64,000 bases of DNA from Pseudomonas fulva. Its GTDB lineage: Bacteria > Pseudomonadota > Gammaproteobacteria > Pseudomonadales > Pseudomonadaceae. This document shows positions 37,265-46,275 of the stretch, piece after piece. The translations under genes and the position numbers were made by a program. The notes under the pieces were generated by a model. That model saw nothing but the letters and a program-made list of their open reading frames with translations. It was not told where the DNA came from and searched no databases. The stretch's first letter is position 1, and the number at the start of each line of letters is the position of its first letter. The stretch covers positions 5,332,001 to 5,396,000 of the forward strand of contig NZ_CP082928.1 of the NCBI RefSeq assembly GCF_023517795.1, read 5' to 3'.

Positions 37265-38476
37265 TCAGGCTTTGTGCAGGTACTTGCCAAGCTCGTACTT
37301 GCCGATAGCGGCGCGGTGCACTTCATCCGGGCCATCGGCCAGGCGCAGGGTACGCTGCATGGCGTACCAGTAGGCCAGCGGGAAATCGCCACTGACCCCT
37401 GCCCCGCCATGCATCTGGATAGCACGATCGATCACCTTCAAGGCCACGTTGGGCGCCACCACCTTGATCTGCGCGATCTCGCTGGCCGCCACCTTGTTGC
37501 CGACCGTATCCATCATGTAGGCCGCATTGAGGGTGAGCAGGCGCGCCATGTTGATTTCCATGCGTGACTCGGCGATCAGGTCGATGTTGCCCCCCAGCCG
37601 GGCCAGCGGCTTGCCGAACGCGGTACGTCCAATGGCGCGCTCGCACATCAGCTTCAAGGCCCGCTCGGCCATGCCGATGGAGCGCATGCAATGGTGGATA
37701 CGCCCAGGCCCCAGACGCCCCTGGGCGATCTCGAAACCGCGACCCTCACCGAGCAGCACGTTCTGGTACGGCACCCGCACGTCTTCGAACAGCACTTCGG
37801 CATGGCCGTGGGGCGCGTCGTCGTAGCCGAACACCGGCAACGGCCGGAGTACTTTCACGCCGGGGGCGTCCATGGGCACCAGAATCATCGAGTGCTGCTG
37901 GTGACGCGGGCCATCCGGGTTGGTCAGGCCCATGAAGATCATGATCTTGCAGCGGGGATCGCAGGCACCCGAGGTCCACCACTTGCGGCCATTGATCAGC
38001 CAACTGTCGCCATCGCGAACCGCAGTAGCCTGCATATTGGTGGCGTCCGACGAGGCGACCTGCGGTTCGGTCATGGCAAAGGCCGAACGAATCTCACCGC
38101 TTAACAGCGGCTCGAGCCATTCACGCTTCTGCGCTTCGCTGCCATAACGCACCAAGACTTCCATGTTGCCGGTATCGGGGGCCGCGCAGTTGAACGGCTC
38201 GGGGCCGATCAACGAACTGCCCATGATTTCCGCCAGCGGCGCGTACTCGGTGTTGGTGAGCCCCGCGCCCAGCTCGGAATCGGGCAGGAACAGGTTCCAC
38301 AGTCCCTCTCCTTTGGCGCGGTCCTTGAGCTCTTCCATGATTGCCGTCGGCTGCCAGCGATCACCTTCGGCGACCTGGCGCTCGAACTCGGCCTCGGCCG
38401 GATAGACATGATCCTGCATGAATGCGCTGACGCGCTCGCGCAACTGCTGAACCTTGGGGGAATAGGCGAAATCCAC
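37265..38476 (-). CDS. Acyl-CoA dehydrogenase family protein
   Basis: FAD enzyme of 403 residues introducing a trans-2 double bond into acyl-CoA. The FAD/substrate motifs [17 protein letters not shown] (about residues 134-150) and [18 protein letters not shown] are typical of the ACAD10/ACAD11-like branch found in Pseudomonas; [33 protein letters not shown] near the end is the C-terminal signature. The start is GTG at 38476 with GAGG six bases before it. Divergent from a LysR regulator, which may control it. The chain length of the substrate cannot be told. The arginine-rich aspartate in ADGPDEVH occupies the usual catalytic-helix region for this branch. Confidence 0.92.
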   Translation of the reverse strand: MDFAYSPKVQQLRERVSAFMQDHVYPAEAEFERQVAEGDRWQPTAIMEELKDRAKGEGLWNLFLPDSELGAGLTNTEYAPLAEIMGSSLIGPEPFNCAAPDTGNMEVLVRYGSEAQKREWLEPLLSGEIRSAFAMTEPQVASSDATNMQATAVRDGDSWLINGRKWWTSGACDPRCKIMIFMGLTNPDGPRHQQHSMILVPMDAPGVKVLRPLPVFGYDDAPHGHAEVLFEDVRVPYQNVLLGEGRGFEIAQGRLGPGRIHHCMRSIGMAERALKLMCERAIGRTAFGKPLARLGGNIDLIAESRMEINMARLLTLNAAYMMDTVGNKVAASEIAQIKVVAPNVALKVIDRAIQMHGGAGVSGDFPLAYWYAMQRTLRLADGPDEVHRAAIGKYELGKYLHKA

Positions 38477-38616
38477 GGCGCACCTCGGCTGTATCTCTGT
38501 GTGCGGAGGATGCTAGTGGACGGCGGGTCATTTATCGACGCTATTTTCGGCGTGTATAAACATTCATCACCGATATAAGATCGCCGTACAAGAACAACGC
38601 ACGGAGTCGCTCAGGC

Positions 38617-39552
38617 ATGAACCTGAACAAGGTGGATCTCAATCTTTTCGTGGTCTTCGACGCCATCTACACAGAAGCCAACCTCACCCGTGCCGGGCAG
38701 ATCGTCGGCATTACCCAGCCCGCGGTATCCAACGCCCTGGCCCGCCTGCGCGAAACCTTCAACGATCCATTGTTCGTACGCACCGCCCAGGGCATGGTGC
38801 CGACGCCCATGGCACAGAACATCATCACCCCGGTGCGCAACGCCTTGCAGCAGTTGCGCATCTCGGTGCAGGAGAGCCGCACCTTCAATCCGGCGCAGGC
38901 GACCAAGAGCTTTCGCATCAGCATGACCGACCTGACCGAAGCGGTGGTGCTGCCGCCGCTGTTCCAGCGCCTGCGCCGCCAGGCACCCAGCGTGACCATC
39001 GAGAGCATGCTGGTGCGCCGCCGCGAAACCACCAAGGAACTGGCCGCCGGGCGTCTGGATTTCGCCGTGGATGCGCCGCTGAACATCGACCCGCAGGTGC
39101 GCCACGTCAAATTGATGGAAGACCGCTATGTCTGCGCCATGCGCCACGGGCATCCGTTGGCCAGGGAAAAGCTCAGCCTGGAAGCGTACCTGTCACTGAC
39201 CCACATCCAGATCTCCAGCCGCCGCAGCGGCCTGGGTTATGTCGATCTGGCCCTTGGTAAAATGGGCATTCAGAGGCGTATCGCCTTGCGCTCGCAGCAT
39301 TATCTGATGGCTTGTCGAGTGATGCGCGATACCGACATGGCGATCACCGTACCGGAGCGCTTCGCCCGGGATAACGATCTGCATTTCAGTGAGCTGCCGG
39401 TTGCTGGCATCACCTCCCTAGAAACCCACCTGTACTGGCACGAAAGCACCGATCAGGATCCCGCCAACCGCTGGATGCGTGAGCAGATCATCGAGATCTG
39501 CCAGCGCATCACCGCCGAAGAACGCAAAACGGCAGCCGGCGCAGGCGCCTGA
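38617..39552 (+). CDS. LysR-family transcriptional regulator (NodD/LeuO-like group)
   Basis: A 311-residue LysR regulator. MNLNKVDLNLFVVFDAIYTEANLTRAGQIVG is the N-terminus typical of the NodD/LeuO/PcpR subgroup, with the HTH in residues about 8-65 (TQPAVSNALARLRETFNDPLFVRT). The effector domain begins near residue 95 (FRISMTDLTEAVVLPPLFQRL). It lies 140 bases from the divergent acyl-CoA dehydrogenase gene, in a spacer with AT-rich stretches around 38530-38580, and is a candidate regulator of that gene. GGAG lies upstream of the ATG. Confidence 0.9.
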   Translation: MNLNKVDLNLFVVFDAIYTEANLTRAGQIVGITQPAVSNALARLRETFNDPLFVRTAQGMVPTPMAQNIITPVRNALQQLRISVQESRTFNPAQATKSFRISMTDLTEAVVLPPLFQRLRRQAPSVTIESMLVRRRETTKELAAGRLDFAVDAPLNIDPQVRHVKLMEDRYVCAMRHGHPLAREKLSLEAYLSLTHIQISSRRSGLGYVDLALGKMGIQRRIALRSQHYLMACRVMRDTDMAITVPERFARDNDLHFSELPVAGITSLETHLYWHESTDQDPANRWMREQIIEICQRITAEERKTAAGAGA

Positions 39553-39569
39553 GGTCAGCTGGAGCAAGT

Positions 39570-39962
39570 TCAGCTGGAATAGTCCAGCACCGTCCAGATA
39601 CGCGTCAGGCCCTCGCCGATCATGCAATTGGATGCGCCCAGCTGCTTGTTGTCGTGCAAGGTCATGCGGGTGGTAACGCCATCGGCGGCGTCCTGCCGCT
39701 CGACCAGCCACTGCAGCTTGCCGCAGTTGGGCGTGTCGATCACGTAGCTGGCAGCCACGGGGGCGTCGTTGCTGGCCAACTTGATGGCATCGACCACCAC
39801 GCCGTGCTCCTCGACGCGCTTGCCATCGGAAACCAGCACCGCCCAGGCCTGGCTGTCTTCGATGACCAGGTAATTGGCATTGACCTTGGGTTGCTCGACC
39901 TGGGGTTGCACGCAACCGGTCAGTGTTACCAACAGCACAATTGTCATGAGTATCTGGTGCAT
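39570..39962 (-). CDS. Small hypothetical lipoprotein
   Basis: A 130-residue protein with a lipoprotein signal peptide (MHQILMTIVLLVTLTGC, lipobox LTGC with Cys17), so probably anchored in the outer membrane. The rest is mixed alpha/beta with NYLVIEDSQAWAVLVSDGKRVEEHG and a pair of cysteines (PNCGK and SNCMIG) that could form a disulfide. I do not recognise a family. GAGGA lies nine bases before the ATG. It is convergent with the LysR gene, only 17 bases away, and about 90 bases from the LexA box that faces the other way. Confidence 0.7.
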   Translation of the reverse strand: MHQILMTIVLLVTLTGCVQPQVEQPKVNANYLVIEDSQAWAVLVSDGKRVEEHGVVVDAIKLASNDAPVAASYVIDTPNCGKLQWLVERQDAADGVTTRMTLHDNKQLGASNCMIGEGLTRIWTVLDYSS

Positions 39963-40052
39963 TACGGGGAGTCCTCGGCATTGATCAGCAGCGCCATGCA
40001 GCGCCGCCGGACATGGGAGTCAGCAAGCGTCGAGACTCACTATTACCGAATA

Positions 40053-40068
40053 CTGTTTATTTGTACAG
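40053..40068 (+). promoter_or_regulatory. LexA (SOS) box
   Basis: CTGTTTATTTGTACAG fits the CTG-N10-CAG SOS box with an AT-rich centre, extended by flanking TA on both sides (TACTG ... CAGTA). It lies 90 bases before the ATG at 40158, in an AT-rich spacer. Such a match is expected rarely by chance in DNA of this GC content. Confidence 0.75.
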
Positions 40069-40157
40069 TACTTTTGAATTACCCTAGCAGCCGTCACCAC
40101 ATGATCGTCGGCCCGGAACATTCCAGGCGAGATCAGGCCTATAGCGGGAGCCTAACG

Positions 40158-40472
40158 ATGCTGGACGTATTGCAACTCAAACACACGGTCAATCGGATGC
40201 CGCTGGACAAGGTACGCCTCATCGTCGAGGAACTGCATCTGGAAGGGATCGTTACCGAAGGTAAAACGCCGTTCAACCGCCTGCACTTCAACACCTGCTT
40301 TGCCGAGATCGAGGCGCTGCTGCAACGGGCGGGCTATCACCGTCAGCTGGATGTGGTGGGCTACCAGGGATTGGCCTACGCAATGTTCGATCCCAACCGT
40401 TGGGAAGCCGTGGAAGTGCTGCGCTGGCTCAGGGACTATGTCGAGGAAGCCAGGGCCTGCCCTGCCTCATAA
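40158..40472 (+). CDS. Hypothetical protein, probably SOS-regulated
   Basis: A 104-residue protein, MLDVLQLKHTVNRMPLDKVR at the start, with no signal peptide or membrane segment; it looks like a small helical cytoplasmic protein, with IEALLQRAGYHRQLDVVGYQGLAYAMFDPNRWEA in its centre. GGGAG sits seven bases before the ATG, which decides the start against the longer frame from 39654. The LexA box at 40053-40068 is the only regulatory feature upstream, so induction by DNA damage is likely. My recollection is that Pseudomonas LexA regulons contain similar small unknown genes; the function is not known. Confidence 0.8.
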   Translation: MLDVLQLKHTVNRMPLDKVRLIVEELHLEGIVTEGKTPFNRLHFNTCFAEIEALLQRAGYHRQLDVVGYQGLAYAMFDPNRWEAVEVLRWLRDYVEEARACPAS

Positions 40473-40717
40473 AGAGGCATACCACAGCGCGCGCTGCCTG
40501 CCCGTGGCTCAGCTCGCCGAGGTAAAACGGTGCCATAAGGCATTCAGGCAAGCTGCAGGCCACATGGCGCGATGCTTGCTTCAGGAAAATGAATAACGCC
40601 TTGCCACCCTCTTATGGGAAGCCAGGTAACGGACACGGTATCTGCCAGATCACCTTCCCCCATCGGGTGCTCTGGTAGATGCCGTTTTTATTCGTCCAGC
40701 ATTTTCTGCGGACAAAG

Positions 40718-40743
40718 AAAAACCCGGCCTAGGCCGGGTTTTT
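40718..40743. terminator. Terminator after oprF, perfect palindrome
   Basis: AAAAACCCGGCC joined to GGCCGGGTTTTT around a TA centre makes a perfect 26-base palindrome 17 bases beyond the oprF stop. It would work in both directions. The 245 bases from 40473 to 40717 hold no gene that I can see. Confidence 0.9.
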
Positions 40744-40760
40744 CGTAACGCCTGAGCCTA

Positions 40761-41741
40761 TTACTGGGCTTGGGCTTCTACTTCGGCTTCAACGCGACGG
40801 TTGATAGCGCGGCCTTCTTCGGTGGCGTTGTCGGCAACCGGACGGGACTCGCCGTAACCAACGGAGTTGACGCGATCAGCGCCTACGCCGTACTGGTTGA
40901 CCAGCACGTCACGAACAGCGTTTGCACGACGCTCGGACAGCTTCTGGTTGTAAGCGTCAGTACCGACGGAGTCGGTGTGACCCTCAACGGTGGTGCTGGT
41001 TTGCGGGTACTGGTTCATGAAGTCAGCCAGGTTCTTGATGTCACCGTAGCTTTCTTGCTTGACAGCAGCCTTGTCGAAGTCGAATTTCACATCCAGTTCG
41101 ACGCGAACGACCTGCGGAGCTTCTTCAACGACCGGAGCCGGTGCCGGAACTGGCTCTGGAGCCGGCTCGGTTACCTGAGCGACCTGACGAGTGCTGCCGC
41201 CGAAGTTCAGACCGACACCCACGCCGGCTTGCCATTCGGTGTCACCCTTGTCGATGTTGTACAGGGCTTCAACGCCAGCACGAGCGTACAGCATCTCGGT
41301 GAAGTAGTACTTCGCGCCGCCGCCAACGATGGCCAGAGTGGAAGTGTCACGGCCGCCTTTGTTGGCGTCGCCGATGCTCTGGTGGCCAACGCCGCCGGAG
41401 ACGTAAGGACGCAGACCTACACCCGGCTGGCCGAAGTGGTAGAGGGCTTTCAGATCAGTCAGGTTGCCCTTGATGTTCTTGCTGCCAGCAGCGCCTTCGC
41501 CACGCAGGTCGTGGTACTCGCCGTACGACAGTGCCAGCTCGACATCGTCGGTCAGGTAGTAACCAACGCTTGCGCCGAACAGGTTGCCTTCGTCATGAGC
41601 GAAATCACGCTGAACGTCGGTGAAGTAGCGGTTGGCAAAGCCTTCCACCTCGACAGCGCCTTGGCCTTGAGCCAGCACGCCCATGGAGGTAGCGGCTACC
41701 AAGGAGCCAATGACTACGCCTAAGGTGTTTTTCAGTTTCAT
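40761..41741 (-). CDS. oprF: Major outer-membrane porin OprF (OmpA family)
   Basis: Structural porin of 326 residues joining the outer membrane to peptidoglycan. Signal peptide residues 1-24 (cleavage after GVLA), an eight-strand N-terminal barrel (about 25-185), a Pro/Ala/Glu linker (EPAPEPVPAPAPVVEEAP) and a C-terminal OmpA domain with VEGHTDSVGTDAYNQKLSERRA, whose Asp and Arg bind diaminopimelate. There is no cysteine anywhere, whereas P. aeruginosa OprF has four in the linker region. It lies downstream of sigX, the ECF sigma factor known to drive oprF, in the usual sigX-oprF arrangement. Confidence 0.97.
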   Translation of the reverse strand: MKLKNTLGVVIGSLVAATSMGVLAQGQGAVEVEGFANRYFTDVQRDFAHDEGNLFGASVGYYLTDDVELALSYGEYHDLRGEGAAGSKNIKGNLTDLKALYHFGQPGVGLRPYVSGGVGHQSIGDANKGGRDTSTLAIVGGGAKYYFTEMLYARAGVEALYNIDKGDTEWQAGVGVGLNFGGSTRQVAQVTEPAPEPVPAPAPVVEEAPQVVRVELDVKFDFDKAAVKQESYGDIKNLADFMNQYPQTSTTVEGHTDSVGTDAYNQKLSERRANAVRDVLVNQYGVGADRVNSVGYGESRPVADNATEEGRAINRRVEAEVEAQAQ

Positions 41742-41846
41742 CCGTTAAATCCCCATCTATGAGTGATTGATCCGCATGCAGGTAGACATGCGAGTCTGCG
41801 GTAAGTTTAACAAAACTCACCTTTGCCAGTTAAAGCCTGCACCGAA

Positions 41847-42437
41847 CTAACTTTCGGTAATACCTGCAAACTTTTCCCGCAATCGGTCCAACGCGCGCTT
41901 GTAGCGCATTTTGGTTGCACTGAGCCCCATGTGCATGATGTCGGCGATCTCCTGAAACTCCAGCTCCGCGACAAAACGCAGTACCAGGATCTCCCGGTCG
42001 ATCGGGTTGACATGCACGAGCCAGCGATCCAATCCGCCTCGGTCCTCTATCTTCGGCGCCTTTTCTTCCGACGCCTCTTCCAGAGGATCCAAACTCAGCG
42101 CATCCATCAAACGACGTTTGCGACGCTCCTTGCGGTACTGAGTGATGCATTCGTTGTAGGTAATGCTGTAGAGCCAGGTCTTGAACTTCGATTTACCCTC
42201 GAAGTTCTTCAGCCCATAAAGAACCTTGAGCATCACTTCCTGACAGACATCGTCGGCATCTCGATCGTTCCCTAAATATCGTGCGCATACATTGAACAGG
42301 GTGCGCTGGTAACGACGCATCAATTCTTCGTAAGCACGGGTGACATGGAACAGCTCGTCATGGGCACGCGCCACCAGCTCCTCGTCGGAGAGCTCGCGTG
42401 GGTCATAGCGCAGTGACGGTGATTGGGGTGCGTTCAA
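41847..42437 (-). CDS. sigX: ECF RNA polymerase sigma factor SigX
   Basis: Extracytoplasmic-function sigma factor controlling oprF, membrane fluidity and fatty-acid genes in Pseudomonas. Region 2 (YQRTLFNVCARYLGNDRDADDVCQEV, about residues 42-67) and region 4 (LRFVAELEFQEIADIMHMGLSATKMRYKRAL) are clear. The likely start is a TTG at 42437 giving a 196-residue protein beginning (M)NAPQSPSLRYDPRELSDEEL, which lines up with known SigX; a TTG at 42452 would add five residues. No good ribosome-binding site was seen for either. There is no anti-sigma gene next to it; CmpX upstream is thought to influence SigX activity. Confidence 0.93.
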   Translation of the reverse strand: MNAPQSPSLRYDPRELSDEELVARAHDELFHVTRAYEELMRRYQRTLFNVCARYLGNDRDADDVCQEVMLKVLYGLKNFEGKSKFKTWLYSITYNECITQYRKERRKRRLMDALSLDPLEEASEEKAPKIEDRGGLDRWLVHVNPIDREILVLRFVAELEFQEIADIMHMGLSATKMRYKRALDRLREKFAGITES

Positions 42438-42462
42438 AGCAGGTCGGGCCAACGGTCAGGAC

Positions 42463-42500
42463 GAAAACAGCCAGCGCCTGTTCGAACAGGCCGCTGGCTG
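42463..42500 (-). terminator. Terminator after cmpX, upstream of sigX
   Basis: On the minus strand CAGCCAGCG and CGCTGGCTG form a 9-bp stem around an inner CCTGTTCGAACAGG palindrome, followed by TTTTCG. It lies between the cmpX stop and the sigX start, so the cmaX-crfX-cmpX transcript probably ends here or is partly attenuated before sigX. Confidence 0.65.
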
Positions 42501-42526
42501 GGCGCATAGGGTAGCAGAAATGCCCC

Positions 42527-43351
42527 TTAGCGGCTGCTTACCCGCTGCTCGAGCAGCACGCGGTTGGCGACCGACACCAGCTCACCGGAGTCCGTCAGCA
42601 CCGTGGTCTTGACCGTACCGATCTCCTCGATCTGTCCCTCGACGCCACCCACCTCGATTTGCTGGCCGACCTGATACAGCTCACGCACATAGATGCCGGC
42701 CAGGATCTGGCTGGCCAGTTCGCGGCTGCCCAGTCCCAGCGCCAGCGCCACCGCCAGGCCGACGGAAATCAGCACGATGGCGATGACGTTGTTGAGCAGG
42801 TCGGTCTTCACCTCCAGCTGGCCGATGGCCACGGAGATGCTGATGATGATCACCAGCCCCTGGGCCAATCGCGCCAGGCCATGGGCATAGTCCAGCCCGA
42901 CCCCTTCGGCGGCACCGCGTACCAGGCCGCTGAGCAGATGGGCGAGCAGCACGCCGGCGAGCAGGATCAGCGCCGCACCGAATACCTTGGGCAGGTACAG
43001 CGCCAGCACGTCGAGGGTCGCGGAAACGCGCTCCAGGCCCAGCGACTCGGCCGCCGAGACCAGGAATATCAGCAGCACGAACCAGTAGACGATCTTGCCG
43101 ATCAGGGTGGAAACCGGCACCTGGAAGCCCGCACGCCCCAGTATCTTGGTCAGCCCGGTGCCGGCCATCAGGCGATCGAGGCCCAGCTTGCCGAGCAGTT
43201 TGGAGAGCAAGGTGTCGAGCAGCTTGGCCACGATGAAACCCAGCAGCACCAGCACCAGCGCGACGAACAGATTGGGAATGAAGCTGGCGACTTTCGTCCA
43301 CAGCGCCGTCATCGCGGCGACCAGGCTATGGGTCCAGGGATCGAGTTCCAT
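42527..43351 (-). CDS. cmpX: CmpX, small-conductance mechanosensitive channel-like membrane protein
   Basis: A 274-residue membrane protein of the TM-helix/MscS-like group. Several hydrophobic segments (SFIPNLFVALVLVLLGFIVAKLL and repeats of the TM-helix unit around residues 20-210) are followed by an MscS-like beta domain (YVRELYQVGQQIEVGGVEGQIEEIGTVKTTVL). In P. aeruginosa CmpX lies next to sigX and its loss raises SigX activity and alters membrane-stress sensing. MELDPWTHSL at 43351 is chosen over ATG 43423, which would sit inside crfX. It follows crfX by one base. Confidence 0.9.
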   Translation of the reverse strand: MELDPWTHSLVAAMTALWTKVASFIPNLFVALVLVLLGFIVAKLLDTLLSKLLGKLGLDRLMAGTGLTKILGRAGFQVPVSTLIGKIVYWFVLLIFLVSAAESLGLERVSATLDVLALYLPKVFGAALILLAGVLLAHLLSGLVRGAAEGVGLDYAHGLARLAQGLVIIISISVAIGQLEVKTDLLNNVIAIVLISVGLAVALALGLGSRELASQILAGIYVRELYQVGQQIEVGGVEGQIEEIGTVKTTVLTDSGELVSVANRVLLEQRVSSR

Positions 43352-43352
43352 T

Positions 43353-43601
43353 TCATTGCGCCTTATCGGAAGAACGGGCAGAAGCACGGCGGCGTGACAC
43401 CGGTGCGACATGGGAAGAGCCATTGTTGAGGGCGATCATCAGGGCGCTGGCCCAGTGCCCCATCAGGCCGAACAGGTCGCCTGCGCCCACCTGGCGGTTG
43501 GCGGTTTTCAGCACCCGGTTCAGGCAGGCATCGTCGTCGCGCGCCGGCGAAGACGGGGCTTTCAACAGATCACGCAGAGATTCTTCAAATGGATCGTGCA
43601 T
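43353..43601 (-). CDS. crfX: CrfX, small conserved hypothetical protein
   Basis: An 82-residue protein starting MHDPFEESLRDLLKAPSSPARDDDACLNRVLKTANRQ, with a short hydrophobic stretch (LFGLMGHWASALMIAL) that could touch the membrane and a basic Arg/Ser tail. GAGG lies six bases before the ATG at 43601. Position between cmaX and cmpX is as in other pseudomonads, where it is named crfX; the cmaX-crfX-cmpX operon responds to cell-wall and temperature stress. Its biochemical function is unknown. Confidence 0.82.
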   Translation of the reverse strand: MHDPFEESLRDLLKAPSSPARDDDACLNRVLKTANRQVGAGDLFGLMGHWASALMIALNNGSSHVAPVSRRRASARSSDKAQ

Positions 43602-43655
43602 GGCAGACCTCACAGAACGTCTCCGCTAGACGAAGCGGCTGCGCGGCGAGTCACA

Positions 43656-44651
43656 TCACACCCAGCGCAGGCGGCGGAACAGCAGCCACTGGCCCAGGCC
43701 GATCAGCACCATCAGCAGGCATGCGACCAGGAAGCCGTAGGGACTCTCGGCGCCGGGAATGCCGCCTACGTTGATGCCCAAAAGGCCGGTGACGAAACTC
43801 ATGGGCAGGAAGATGCAGGTGATGATGCCGAAGCGGAACATGATGTGGTTCATGCGTACGTCGAGCCGGCGGTTCTCCGTTTCCAGCAGCAGACCGATGC
43901 GCTCGCGCGTCAGCTCCAGCTCTTCGAGATAGCGCAGCAGGCGGTTGTTGAGCTCGTTCCAGTACAGGCTGTCTTCGTGGCTCAACCAGGGCAACTGGCT
44001 GCGCGTGAGCTGTGCGTAGATATCCCGCTGCGGCGACAGGAAGCGGCGCAGGCCCGCGGCGCGGCGACGGATATGCAATAGCAGACCATGGTCGGGCAAG
44101 CTGCGCTCGTTGCCATCGACCTGCTCTTCCTGCCCGTCGACCAGGTCGGAAAGCCCGGTCACCAGATCCTCGATTTTGTCGGTGAGGTAATCGCTGAGCT
44201 GCAGGATCAGCTCGGAAGGGTTTCTCGGCCCCTTGCCCGCCTGCAGTCGCTCGATCAGATCCTCGGTGGCACGCAGCGGGCGCAAGCGCAGCGAGATGAC
44301 CCGTTGCGCGCCGGCGGAAATGCGCACCGAGACCATGTCCTCGGGCTCGGCCCCTGGGTTGAGATTGACGCCGCGCAGGAACAGCAGCAACTCGTCGTCC
44401 GGCAGTGGCAAGGCCCGCGGGCGGGTATTTTCCTCCAGCAGCAGGTCGCAGGCGAACTCGCTCAAGCCACTGTCGCGGCGCAGCCAGCTCTGGGTCTGCG
44501 GGTGGCTGCGATCCCAGTGCAACCACAGGCTCTGCCCGTCTTCGAGCTGCACGTCATCGAGTTGCTCGCGAGCCACCGCCTGGGCGCCGCCCTTGCCGTC
44601 CAGCACGAAGCCATGCACCAGGCCCCACTGCGCGTTGTCTTCCTCGTACAT
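43656..44651 (-). CDS. cmaX: CmaX, CorA/ZntB-family divalent metal transporter
   Basis: A 331-residue 2-TM transporter protein. The long N-terminal cytoplasmic part (about 1-265) ends in a stalk helix (LELTRERIGLLLETENRRLDVRMNHIMFRFGIITCIFLPMSFVTG), followed by the pore motif GIN (GLLGINVGGIPG) and a last membrane helix. GIN in place of GMN is typical of the ZntB-like branch, which moves zinc or other metals. In Pseudomonas this is cmaX, first gene of cmaX-crfX-cmpX. Direction of transport and metal are unproven from sequence. Confidence 0.9.
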   Translation of the reverse strand: MYEEDNAQWGLVHGFVLDGKGGAQAVAREQLDDVQLEDGQSLWLHWDRSHPQTQSWLRRDSGLSEFACDLLLEENTRPRALPLPDDELLLFLRGVNLNPGAEPEDMVSVRISAGAQRVISLRLRPLRATEDLIERLQAGKGPRNPSELILQLSDYLTDKIEDLVTGLSDLVDGQEEQVDGNERSLPDHGLLLHIRRRAAGLRRFLSPQRDIYAQLTRSQLPWLSHEDSLYWNELNNRLLRYLEELELTRERIGLLLETENRRLDVRMNHIMFRFGIITCIFLPMSFVTGLLGINVGGIPGAESPYGFLVACLLMVLIGLGQWLLFRRLRWV

Positions 44652-44696
44652 CCCTACCCCTGATGATTGCTGGCCGCGCGGACTGCTGCGCGCGGC

Positions 44697-45182
44697 TTAC
44701 TCGGTTTGCAGCGCCTGCGGCGAAACGATGATGCCGTTGTTGTCGGCATACAGGTATTCGCCGGGGCGGAAGCTGACGCCGCCGAAGCTGACCACCACGT
44801 TGAGGTCGCCCAGGCCGCGTTTCTCGGTCTTCATCGGATGGCTGCCCAGCGCCTGTACACCCAGGTGGGTCTGCGCCAGCACGTCGACGTCACGCACGCA
44901 GCCGTAGATCACCATGCCTTCCCAGCCGTTGCTCGCGGCCTTCTCGGCGATCATGTCGCCCAGCAGCGCGCAACGCAGCGACGCGCCGCCGTCCACCACC
45001 AGCACCTTGCCGGCACCGGGCTGCTCGGCCTGGGACTTGACCAGGGAATTGTCCTCGAAGCATTTGACGGTGACGATCTGCCCACCAAACGAGTCGCGGC
45101 CGCCGAAGTTGCTGAACATCGGCTCCACGACGCTGACCAGTTCCGGGTTGGCGTCACACAGATCGGGCGTGCTGTAGTGCAT
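44697..45182 (-). CDS. rraA: RraA, regulator of ribonuclease E activity
   Basis: A 161-residue RraA-family protein, which forms a ring trimer and binds RNase E to slow mRNA decay. [31 protein letters not shown] N-terminus, [28 protein letters not shown] and [17 protein letters not shown] are the family hallmarks. Related proteins in this fold are oxaloacetate decarboxylases or HMG aldolases; G-D-x-x-A and R-D-hydrophobic motifs for that activity are partly kept, so an enzyme role cannot be excluded. AGGAG is seven bases before the ATG. Confidence 0.93.
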   Translation of the reverse strand: MHYSTPDLCDANPELVSVVEPMFSNFGGRDSFGGQIVTVKCFEDNSLVKSQAEQPGAGKVLVVDGGASLRCALLGDMIAEKAASNGWEGMVIYGCVRDVDVLAQTHLGVQALGSHPMKTEKRGLGDLNVVVSFGGVSFRPGEYLYADNNGIIVSPQALQTE

Positions 45183-45270
45183 GGCGAAACTCCTGGTAGG
45201 TGTGCGAAGCCTGCAGCATAGCCTTATCCGCTATGCCTAGAACACTCTTGCAGCGCGCTATCGCGCCGCA

Positions 45271-46275
45271 TCACGGCACCGCAGCAATGGCTGCCCCGGC
45301 CTGCTCGCCCGCCTCATGGCGGGACGCTTGGCGCCCGCCCGTGAGCCAGCGCAGCACCAGCGGCCAGACTTCGTCCTGGGCCGGCTTGCTGACCAGCATC
45401 TGCACATGATCGTAGTCATGGGCGAAGCCCTGCCCTCGCCCCAGATTGACGAACTCGCGGTCCACCGAGGCAAATTGCTCGAACAAGGCGCGACAGGCCT
45501 CGGGCGGACATTGCCGGTCAGCGTCACTGGCCACCGCCAGCAGCGGTACGGCGACCTCTTGCAACCCGGCCCACCAGTCGCGCTCGGCATCGCCGAAACG
45601 CCCGAACAGACGATGCCAGCGCAGGGTTTCCAGGGCAATGCCGACCGGCTCGTCCTCGGGACCGCGCTTTAGCCGCGCCCCCGATAGCACCGCGAATCGC
45701 TTGAGCACAAGGCGCGCGACCCACTCGATGGGTGGCACCTTGAGCATCCAGTAGCGGCGGCTGACCTCGACCCCGAACAGCCCCAGGCTGGCGACACCGC
45801 CCTGGGGCAGGTAACCGCCGCCCAGCGCCGCTGCCAGGCTCAGGCCGCCCAGCGAGTGGCCGAGCCAGTGGATCGGTGCCGGATTCTGCTCGGCGACGAA
45901 CGCGGCGATCGCCGGCAGATCGTAGCGGGCATAGTCCGCCACGCAGTTATCCCGGTACGTCAGGTTACGCGGCGACAGGCCATGGCCGCGCATCTCGGCG
46001 ATCCACACATCGAAACCAGCGCGCACCAGATAAGGCGCCAGGCCGATGCCGCCGGGCGAATACCAGAACCGCCGGTTGGAAAAACTGCCATGCAGCAGGA
46101 TCACCGGCTCGCCGCGCGCCTGTTGCTGCCCCGCCACCCCCAGCCGGGTGACGGCCAGTTCGACACTGAAATCCGGACTGTTGCCCGGTTTGAGGCGGTA
46201 GACATCTTCACTCAGGTCACCCCGTAGCTCGGCACTCATCAGCGCTACGGGAAACAACTCACTGCTGCTTTGCAT
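45271..46275 (-). CDS. Alpha/beta-fold hydrolase
   Basis: A 334-residue esterase/lipase-type hydrolase. Oxyanion-region PVILLHGSFSNRRFWYSP (about residue 58), nucleophile elbow WLGHSLGGLSLA (Ser about 131), acid VASDADRQCPPE and the late histidine in FAHDYDHVQML make up a normal catalytic set. No signal peptide. MQSSSELFPVALMSAELRG at 46275 is chosen; the frame upstream to 46335 lacks a site. It stands at the same place as in other pseudomonads, between rraA and ppsA. FDVWIAEMRGHG and its substrate-binding cap suggest a medium-size hydrophobic ester or lipid, but the substrate is unknown. Confidence 0.88.
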   Translation of the reverse strand: MQSSSELFPVALMSAELRGDLSEDVYRLKPGNSPDFSVELAVTRLGVAGQQQARGEPVILLHGSFSNRRFWYSPGGIGLAPYLVRAGFDVWIAEMRGHGLSPRNLTYRDNCVADYARYDLPAIAAFVAEQNPAPIHWLGHSLGGLSLAAALGGGYLPQGGVASLGLFGVEVSRRYWMLKVPPIEWVARLVLKRFAVLSGARLKRGPEDEPVGIALETLRWHRLFGRFGDAERDWWAGLQEVAVPLLAVASDADRQCPPEACRALFEQFASVDREFVNLGRGQGFAHDYDHVQMLVSKPAQDEVWPLVLRWLTGGRQASRHEAGEQAGAAIAAVP

